Positions 43,306 through 48,597 of a DNA stretch of 48,597 bases are shown one piece after another. Position 1 is the stretch's first letter, and each line of letters begins with the position of its first letter. Source of the stretch: JBLHKS01 sp047620505. Its GTDB lineage: Bacteria > Verrucomicrobiota > Verrucomicrobiia > Verrucomicrobiales > DEV007. The notes beneath the pieces were generated by a model. The model was not told the DNA's origin, searched no databases, and was given only the letters and a program-made list of their open reading frames with translations. Position numbers and translations under genes: made by a program. The stretch is from positions 1-48,597 of the forward strand of contig JBLHKS010000031.1 in assembly GCA_047620505.1 (NCBI GenBank), written 5' to 3'.

Positions 43306-45297
43306 GTGAGTACCTCCAAAAGCTACACGCAGGCCTTCCTCGCCTTTGCCGTCCTGGCATTCGGGTTGACCGCGTTGATGCAGTTGGATTTTCGACCTCG
43401 GCCAATTTATGGCAAGCTGAGCCCAACCGGGCAGCCAGTTTCCGAGGAATTTCGGCAGGGTGAAGCAGTCGAGTTCAGTTTCCGTGCGCCGGGCGATGAT
43501 TTGAACGGATTCTATTTTCCTGATCTCGTCTGGAACGAAAAACACGCGGTTGAAATCCAAGTCGAAAACCTGACTGCGAGACGCGCGATTGCTCAGCAGC
43601 TGCTGACGTTCGAATCGCCACAACCGCAATTTGATGGGGCTAACGCCGTTGGAGATCGAATCCGAGTTCAGCTGCGTTGGAAACGGGACGCCGAGCCGGT
43701 TCTCGCGCCAGAAATCACGATGCGCGACGGCGGCGGAGCGACTCACACGATTGCCCAGCCGCTAACCAGCCTGGAGCGCGACGTCCCGGTTAATTTCGAG
43801 TTTGAAGCGCCGGCAGCGGATCTGACTGAGTTTGAGATCGAAGGCCTGCTCACCGATCTGGAAGCCCGAGTCCAAATCGAGATCGAAAACCTCACCACGG
43901 GCGTTTTCCTGAAAAAATTCACAGCCGATAAAGGCCAACCCGCGAAACGCAGCTTCAAGCCGAAAAACGCGGCTGGCGACCGGATCAAAATCAGCTTCAA
44001 ATGGCAAAAACACCCGGCACCCGCGTTGCTCGGAAGCGCGCTCGAACCACAGCCGGAAACTGAATTCGAAGGCGTTCCTGCCGCCTTCCTCACGAGCTAC
44101 GATTCTTGGTCTCACAGGCTGAACTGGCTTTGGGCACCCGCCGGATTGCTCGCGCTTCTGGCGCTTCGAAATGGTCGGCTTAGCTCAATCGCGCTCGTCG
44201 CCGCCGGGCTCGCGGCGCTTGCGACCAGCGTCCTGAGCTGGCAACAGGCTTACGGCGTGCTCGGCTCCCACATGGATCCCGATCGATTCGGCGAATTCGG
44301 CACGATGCTCGCCGACTGGGTCCGCGATCCCGGCTCGCGGCCCTTGACTGAGCTGTTTCTCAGCGAATGGCGCTACAGCTGGCTTCCCCTGACTCCGATC
44401 CTCACCGCCACGTTGCAACTGCTCGGCGCTTCCCCGCTTTTTTCGGCCGTGATCGTCGCCGCGCTCGCCAGTTTCGGCTCGGTGCTTCTCGTTCATTCCC
44501 TGCTTCGGCGTTCATTCGGCTTATCGGATGTCAGTGCCTTCGCTGGGGCTCTGCTTTTCCTGACGCATCACTTTTTTCTCAAGTCCTTTGCCAAACCTTC
44601 GACCGATCCAGTCGGCCTGCTTCTCGTGCTCGCCTCAATCGTGCTCCTCGCCGATCGGATCCGCCGTCCAGCAACTCGCGGGAAAACGATCGGGCTCGCC
44701 GTGATCATTTTTCTCCATTTTCTGGCGCGACCGCTCGGTGCCGCTTTCGCTGCGGCAACGGCGGGCGTCGCGATTCTGGCCGATTGGCTGAGGACGAAGA
44801 AATTCGATTTCGTCAGCAGCTGCTGGACCGGCGTTCTAACCGGAATTGTTCCGCTCGCGATCGTTTCGGCCATTTTCTATACCTTTGGTTGGCTCGATAA
44901 TTTTTCAACGGCGTTGCACAGCTCGAAAGAATTTCATCACGCATCCACATCAAGGGCTTTCGGCGAAATGACGATTTCGATGCTGCAGCTGCTGCCGATT
45001 TTCTGGCTCTTCGCCGGTCGCGACCGGCTTCGAAAACCAGACAGCTGGCTTTTAATCGGTTGGGTCGGGTTTTACCTTTTCCTGATCGTTTTCATCAAGG
45101 CCGGATTCATTGCTCGGCTGTTTTTGCCGATGCTGATGACTCCTGTTATTTTTGCAGCGCTCGGACTCGACCGATTGAAGCTGGCGGGCCGCGTGATCGT
45201 GGTTTTGATCGCCGCGCTGAACGTTGCCATCGTGATTTACCACAGCAGTTTGCTGACGACACCGCCGCAGTGGCTCGCGCGATTCATTTATCATTAG
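43306..45297 (+). CDS. GT-C-like multi-pass membrane protein with two N-terminal beta repeats (paralogue of 15573-17636)
   Basis: 663 residues with a GTG start, as in its paralogue 28 kb away. The plan is the same: one helix (about 10-28), two beta units, then about ten membrane helices. Unit 1 has FRAPGDDLNGFYFPDLV...IQVENL...ANAVGDRIRVQLRW. Unit 2 has FEAPAADLTEFEIEGLL...IEIENLTTG...KNAAGDRIKISFKW. The first outer loop carries HMDPDRFGEFGTMLADW (near 324), matching HTDPDRYGRYGQFLHDY in the paralogue, and KSFAKPSTDPVG matches KAFARPSTDLPG. A lipid-linked sugar transferase role is inferred. Palindrome copies are read as AQQLL and SSCW. Confidence 0.65.
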   Translation: MSTSKSYTQAFLAFAVLAFGLTALMQLDFRPRPIYGKLSPTGQPVSEEFRQGEAVEFSFRAPGDDLNGFYFPDLVWNEKHAVEIQVENLTARRAIAQQLLTFESPQPQFDGANAVGDRIRVQLRWKRDAEPVLAPEITMRDGGGATHTIAQPLTSLERDVPVNFEFEAPAADLTEFEIEGLLTDLEARVQIEIENLTTGVFLKKFTADKGQPAKRSFKPKNAAGDRIKISFKWQKHPAPALLGSALEPQPETEFEGVPAAFLTSYDSWSHRLNWLWAPAGLLALLALRNGRLSSIALVAAGLAALATSVLSWQQAYGVLGSHMDPDRFGEFGTMLADWVRDPGSRPLTELFLSEWRYSWLPLTPILTATLQLLGASPLFSAVIVAALASFGSVLLVHSLLRRSFGLSDVSAFAGALLFLTHHFFLKSFAKPSTDPVGLLLVLASIVLLADRIRRPATRGKTIGLAVIIFLHFLARPLGAAFAAATAGVAILADWLRTKKFDFVSSCWTGVLTGIVPLAIVSAIFYTFGWLDNFSTALHSSKEFHHASTSRAFGEMTISMLQLLPIFWLFAGRDRLRKPDSWLLIGWVGFYLFLIVFIKAGFIARLFLPMLMTPVIFAALGLDRLKLAGRVIVVLIAALNVAIVIYHSSLLTTPPQWLARFIYH

Positions 45298-45607
45298 CAG
45301 GCAGTCAAAAATTGCTTTGATGGATGCATCTTTTAAAAACGGCAACGCCGTTTCGAATTTCAGCCCAGGGTTGGCCGGAGCGAAGCGAAGCCTACCCTGG
45401 GTCCGCATAATCCTATGAATTGTTCGCTGAAGGCGAACCGGACCGGTGCGCAAGGCCTTCAGCCTTGAGATTATTTTTCACGCTTCGATCCCAGGGTAGG
45501 CTTCGCTTCGCTCCCGCCAACCCTGGGCTTCGGTGCGGAACGGCGTTGCCGTATGTCCGTTCAGATCGGTTAAATCAATCCTGACGGAACACTAGAAAGG
45601 CGAGGAC
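45298..45607. repeat. Nested palindromic repeat element in a convergent intergenic region
   Basis: This 310-bp gap between two convergent genes holds an imperfect inverted repeat of about 220 bp (45338-45556). In order: AACGGC...GCCGTT (45339-45353); CCCAGGGT...ACCCTGGG (about 45364-45401); a central hairpin GCTGAAGGC...GCCTTCAGC (45427-45463); then the two outer units again in reverse (CCCAGGGT...ACCCTGGG about 45490-45528; AACGGC...GCCGTT about 45539-45553). The outer halves match each other over about 70 bases, including GGAGCGAAGCGAAGCCTACC. Each unit also folds on itself. It may be a MITE- or REP-like element, or a bidirectional terminator. No coding frame is seen. Confidence 0.8.
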
Positions 45608-47383
45608 CTAAGCCAAAAGCTCAGGATAGGATGCCTCGGCAACCTCGCGGCAGCGCTTGATGATCGCCTCCGTTTCGAACAGATCGGTCACGTCTTCGAC
45701 CAGGGCAGCGCAATCGCTTCGGGAAAGACTTCGAACCGCGCGGCGAACTGCCGGGAGCTGGCTTGAACCGACGCTCAACTCGGTGATTCCCATGCCAACC
45801 AGCAAGGGAGTCGCCAGAATATCGCTGGCCATTTCACCACAAACCCCGATCCAGATTCCCGCTTTGTGAGCCGCGTCAGCCGACTGTTTGAGCAGGCGGA
45901 CCACCGCCGGATTGTGCGGTTGATAGAGTCCAGCGACTCGCTCGTTGACCCGATCGACTGCCAGCGTGTACTGGACCAAGTCGTTTGTTCCAACGCTGAA
46001 AAAGTCGCATTCCCTGGCCAAGGCATCGGCGATGATCACCGCGCTCGGCAATTCGATCATCACGCCGACCTGAATTTTTTCATCAAACGGCCGCCCCTCG
46101 GTGCGAAGTGATTCCTTTGCGATTTCGACCTGCTCTTTCGCCGCACGCAGCTCCTCAAGCGTGCCGATGAAAGGAAACATGATCGACACGGTTCCTTCAT
46201 CGCTCGCCCGCAGGATCGCGCGAAGCTGAGTTTGAAAAAGATCGGTCTGCTCCAGACAAACGCGAATCCCCCGCCAACCGAGAAACGGATTCGGCTCCGG
46301 CTCGAAATGGGTTGAGCCTGGAATTTTGTCGCCTCCAGCGTCGAGGGTCCGGATGATCACGCCGTGAGGTGCGGCTTCGCGAGCGACTTTTCCGTAATCC
46401 TCGGCAAGAGCGTCTTCCTCCGGTAAAAGAACCTGGTTGATGTAGAAAAACTCAGTTCGGTAAAGCCCGACGCCCTCAGCGCCGACTCGAGTGGCATTTT
46501 CAACCTCGTGAGCGAACTCGATATTCGCCGAAAGCGTTAGCCGAAATCCATCCTCGGTTTCGGCCGGCAGATCCACCAGCTGCTGGAGTGATTCCTGCAA
46601 CTCGCCCTTCTGAATCAGAACCGATTGGTAATGCTGAATCGTGTCGTGCGAGGGCCGGATGATGACCAGACCGCTGTAGCCATCGAGCAGGACTTCATCG
46701 CCCGTGTGGACGTGCTGAGAAATATCGGCGAGGCCGACGATCGCCGGCAGATTGAGCCCGCGCGCCATGATCGCGGTGTGCGAAGTCTGGCTGCCGGCTT
46801 CCGTGGCGAAACCGAGAACCAACTCGCGATTCATAGCCGCGGTGTCGCTCGGCGTCAGGTCGTGGGCGAAAAGAACGTGCTGGTGGCGGGCGGCTGCTTC
46901 AGTTGGCGCTTCGGTGCTCTCGCCAGGTCGAAAATTACGCAGCACCCGGCGCGCGACGTCCTGAATGTCGACTGCGCGTTCGCGAAGATACGGATCCGGG
47001 ATCATTCGGAGGCTCTCGATGTATTGACAGCAAACCTGGTAAAATGCGGCCTCGATGTTGATCTTTTCGTCTTCCACCGTGGCGTAGACTTGAGACAGAA
47101 CCGCCGGATCCTCGAGAACGAGGAGATGGGAATCGAAAATTGACGCGTCGTCAGCCCCGGCAGCGTCACGAACCTGATTCTGGAGAGAGACGATCTGCCG
47201 CTGAGTTTCGGCCAGCGCACGTTCGAGCCGGTAGCGTTCGGAATCGATATCGGACGTGCCGATCGTGTAAGTATCCGGCTCTTCAAAAGCCGAAACACTG
47301 ACCACCGCCACGGCACGCGCGATCCCCGGCGAAACGCCGATCCCCTGGAACCGCTGTTCCTCTTTTTTGCTCGTAGCCTGCAT
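45608..47383 (-). CDS. ptsI: Phosphoenolpyruvate-protein phosphotransferase (PTS enzyme I)
   Basis: 591 residues, the usual length. It takes phosphate from PEP and passes it to HPr. GIGVSPGIARAVAVV opens the N-terminal domain; GFATEAGSQTSHTAIMARGL contains the phosphorylated His (near 202); GVGLYRTEFFYI, HFEPEPNPFLGWRGIRVCLE, IMFPFIGTLEELR, GVMIELPSAVIIAD, SVGTNDLVQYTLAVDR and GVCGEMASD form the PEP-binding barrel. No ptsH, hprK or sugar enzyme II is beside it, so it may serve a regulatory PTS. Confidence 0.95.
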   Translation of the reverse strand: MQATSKKEEQRFQGIGVSPGIARAVAVVSVSAFEEPDTYTIGTSDIDSERYRLERALAETQRQIVSLQNQVRDAAGADDASIFDSHLLVLEDPAVLSQVYATVEDEKINIEAAFYQVCCQYIESLRMIPDPYLRERAVDIQDVARRVLRNFRPGESTEAPTEAAARHQHVLFAHDLTPSDTAAMNRELVLGFATEAGSQTSHTAIMARGLNLPAIVGLADISQHVHTGDEVLLDGYSGLVIIRPSHDTIQHYQSVLIQKGELQESLQQLVDLPAETEDGFRLTLSANIEFAHEVENATRVGAEGVGLYRTEFFYINQVLLPEEDALAEDYGKVAREAAPHGVIIRTLDAGGDKIPGSTHFEPEPNPFLGWRGIRVCLEQTDLFQTQLRAILRASDEGTVSIMFPFIGTLEELRAAKEQVEIAKESLRTEGRPFDEKIQVGVMIELPSAVIIADALARECDFFSVGTNDLVQYTLAVDRVNERVAGLYQPHNPAVVRLLKQSADAAHKAGIWIGVCGEMASDILATPLLVGMGITELSVGSSQLPAVRRAVRSLSRSDCAALVEDVTDLFETEAIIKRCREVAEASYPELLA

Positions 47384-47451
47384 GAATACCTACTCAAACC
47401 AGCAGTTGCCGGCGGCGAGGTGCCCAATTCTTAGCACAAATCCCGAAATTG

Positions 47452-47655
47452 TCAGTTTTCGGTCGGAGTTTTTGGATAGAGCTCGCGATCCACCGATCCA
47501 GGGCGGATGAGATTCTGCTTCATGCCGACGGATCTCCCGCCGTAGTAGCTTGGGTTGTTGATTCCGTAAGGATCTCCATCTGATTGGCAGCTGCTGGCTG
47601 TGAAGGCGACGGCGAGGAGGGCAAGAACGCTGAAGATTGGGAATTTGAATTTCAT
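47452..47655 (-). CDS. Small lipoprotein
   Basis: 67 residues. MKFKFPIFSVLALLAVAFTA then SSC gives a lipobox (ASSC, Cys at about 23) for lipid attachment. The mature part, about 45 residues (QSDGDPYGINNPSYYGGRSV and PGSVDRELYPKTPTEN), has no recognised fold. ATG 47655 is chosen because it yields the signal. It lies 77 bp after the DUF1232 gene and 68 bp before ptsI, all on the same strand. Confidence 0.7.
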   Translation of the reverse strand: MKFKFPIFSVLALLAVAFTASSCQSDGDPYGINNPSYYGGRSVGMKQNLIRPGSVDRELYPKTPTEN

Positions 47656-47732
47656 CTCGTTTGGAATAATTGCAGAAGAATCAGCAGAGTCGTCCGTTCG
47701 AGCCAGGTTGTCCAGGGGGCGAAAAACCGGAG

Positions 47733-48173
47733 TCACTTTTCCTCCCTGAGCCGCCAGGCGAGGTATTTTTTGATGTCAGACCGAACCCAGCGAACGCAGA
47801 CAGCGAGCACGGCGACGTCGTCGATAACTCCGATGATTGGAATGAAATCCGGGATGAGATCGATCGGCGAAATGAGGTAGAGAATCGTGGCGATGATCGC
47901 GGCGATCGTCATGAACGGCATTTCGCGATAGCGGCCTCGATAGTAATCGCGGAGCATCGCGAAAAGCGTTTTAACGTCGTTGTAGAACCGCTTGAGACCA
48001 CGCGATTCGCGAACGTGCTTCTCGACCGCTTCAGACTCGGCGAGCGCCCGCTCAAGCTGGACGTCCGTGATCCGCTCCATCCGCGCGCGAAGCTCCTCTT
48101 CGGCCTCTTCCTTGCTCATCCGTTTTTTCGCTGGAGCCTTTTTTTTCGCAGCCGCCTTTTTCTTCGTCGCCAT
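47733..48173 (-). CDS. DUF1232 (YkvA-like) membrane protein
   Basis: 146 residues. A Lys/Ala-rich N terminus (ATKKKAAAKKKAPAKKRMSK) is followed by a helical section (EEAEEELRARMERITDVQLE) and the DUF1232 core, LYLISPIDLIPDFIPIIGVI then DDVAVL, with its conserved P-D-x-I-P-D pattern and one or two membrane segments. Function is unknown. ATG 48173 is chosen; the 84 codons upstream in the same open frame do not look coding. One palindrome copy (48184-48193) lies 11 bp upstream of this ATG. Confidence 0.8.
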   Translation of the reverse strand: MATKKKAAAKKKAPAKKRMSKEEAEEELRARMERITDVQLERALAESEAVEKHVRESRGLKRFYNDVKTLFAMLRDYYRGRYREMPFMTIAAIIATILYLISPIDLIPDFIPIIGVIDDVAVLAVCVRWVRSDIKKYLAWRLREEK

Positions 48174-48500
48174 CTCAAAAGCTAGCAGCTGCTGAAGTTG
48201 GCGGCAACGATCACGAGCGTTCCAGTCTTGCGGAATTCCGCTCGGTTTGTCAGAGTCGGTTCGATGCCCAACGCAGACTTTGAGCTGGCGAAAAACTCCG
48301 CCGCCTAGCGATTGGGCCGAAGCCTGGTTGATCCATCGCCTTCTCGTTGATCCCGGAACTGGCCGCGAAGACCGCTCGAAAAATCGAACTCCCAACACCA
48401 GCAGCTGCTGGCTTGATCGCGCCACCTCCTTTGGGTTGAAAAACCGCGCTGGCGGCTCAAATCATATAAAATGAAGATTGTTGTACACCTTGAACTTCTG
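48174..48500. other. Intergenic region with two dispersed palindromes
   Basis: This 327-bp gap has no convincing gene or RNA gene. It contains palindrome copies at 48184-48193 and 48398-48411 (the latter a full CCAGCAGCTGCTGG). Open frames here lack any recognisable motif. The region holds the promoter of the DUF1232 gene. Confidence 0.5.
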
Positions 48501-48597
48501 GGCTCTTCAGGAAATATCGTGGCAGCTGAAAGCATCGTAGTAGAGTGTATGAATGAAAAGCCTCGCCCATCACTATGCTTTGTTACTGGGATTGGAA
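48501..48597 (+). mobile_element. Left end of a probable ISL3-family insertion sequence (continues past window)
   Basis: GGCTCTTCAGGAAATATCG at 48501-48519 resembles the GGCTCTTC-type terminal inverted repeat of the ISL3 family. From ATG 48553 a frame reads MKSLAHHYALLLGLE to the window end; this looks like an ISL3 transposase N terminus, which often starts with a short helix ending in LLGL. The 8 bases just before the IR (48493-48500, aacttctg) would be the target duplication. Only 97 bp are visible, so the call is tentative. Confidence 0.5.

Noticed and set aside
48241..48400. Possible tRNA (ggttcgatgccc and ggttgatccatcg segments)
   Set aside because: No cloverleaf with acceptor, D and anticodon arms could be paired around these stretches.
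48174..48425. 84-residue N-terminal extension of the DUF1232 protein
   Set aside because: The extension is low-quality sequence, includes two palindrome copies, and the conserved part starts at the Lys-rich MATKKK at 48173.

Overview
This 48.6 kb chromosomal window comes from a bacterium of the PVC superphylum, most likely a Verrucomicrobiota member. The main evidence is the set of families that group carries: a giant ThuA / PVC-type dehydrogenase / HEAT / cytochrome c fusion, DUF1501, a Tat-exported Gfo/Idh/MocA oxidoreductase, a PQQ-propeller protein, an LVIVD-repeat protein, a sialidase-like pseudogene and DUF4058. Most gene starts also lack a Shine-Dalgarno sequence. I saw no rRNA, tRNA, CRISPR array or replication origin.

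Layout. 1-4044 (-): 3'-truncated ThuA/NPCBM/dehydrogenase/haem protein. 4299-6422 (+): exported LVIVD propeller protein. 6425-8436: a gene graveyard holding a DUF1501 tail remnant, a sialidase-like pseudogene and a decayed IS256-family element. 8446-12891 (-): leuC, a frameshifted DUF2887-type gene, leuD, a glycerophosphodiesterase and a LolD-like ATPase, probably one transcript. 13025-13560 (+): a toxin-antitoxin pair. 13572-15402 (-): an AEC transporter and an FHA-adenylate/guanylate cyclase. 15573-22053: surface-polysaccharide genes (GT-C-like membrane protein, GT2, rfbA, rfbB, sulfotransferase). 22131-25238: exported proteins, including a zincin with a VHL-like beta domain. 25295-30533: DUF4058, a double GT2 and an exported esterase. 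30684-33684: a GspE/PilB ATPase and a frameshifted exported protein. 33776-40669: dus, an HNH cassette, DUF1501, queG, aroK, tsaC/sua5 and a broken kinase-like gene. 40671-42087: a NarL-type two-component system. 42147-48173: an oxidoreductase, a second GT-C-like paralogue, a nested palindromic element, ptsI, a lipoprotein and a DUF1232 protein. The window ends inside a probable ISL3-family element.

How the genes fit together. rfbA and rfbB make dTDP-4-keto-6-deoxyglucose. Several glycosyltransferases and a sulfotransferase translationally coupled to rfbB point to assembly of a decorated, possibly sulfated, surface glycan. The exported propeller, ThuA, DUF1501, sialidase-like and oxidoreductase proteins fit a polysaccharide-degrading lifestyle. 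leuC/leuD, aroK, queG, dus, tsaC and ptsI are housekeeping.

The most striking feature is not a gene. The 10-bp palindrome AGCAGCTGCT occurs 25 times by eye, 8 of them as the full 14-bp palindrome CCAGCAGCTGCTGG. It is read in all three codon frames (QQLL, AAA, SSCW) and also lies between genes. About 0.05 copies would be expected with equal base frequencies. It behaves like the HIP1 palindrome of cyanobacteria but has a different sequence, and it is absent from the 4.0-10.2 kb stretch that contains the graveyard.
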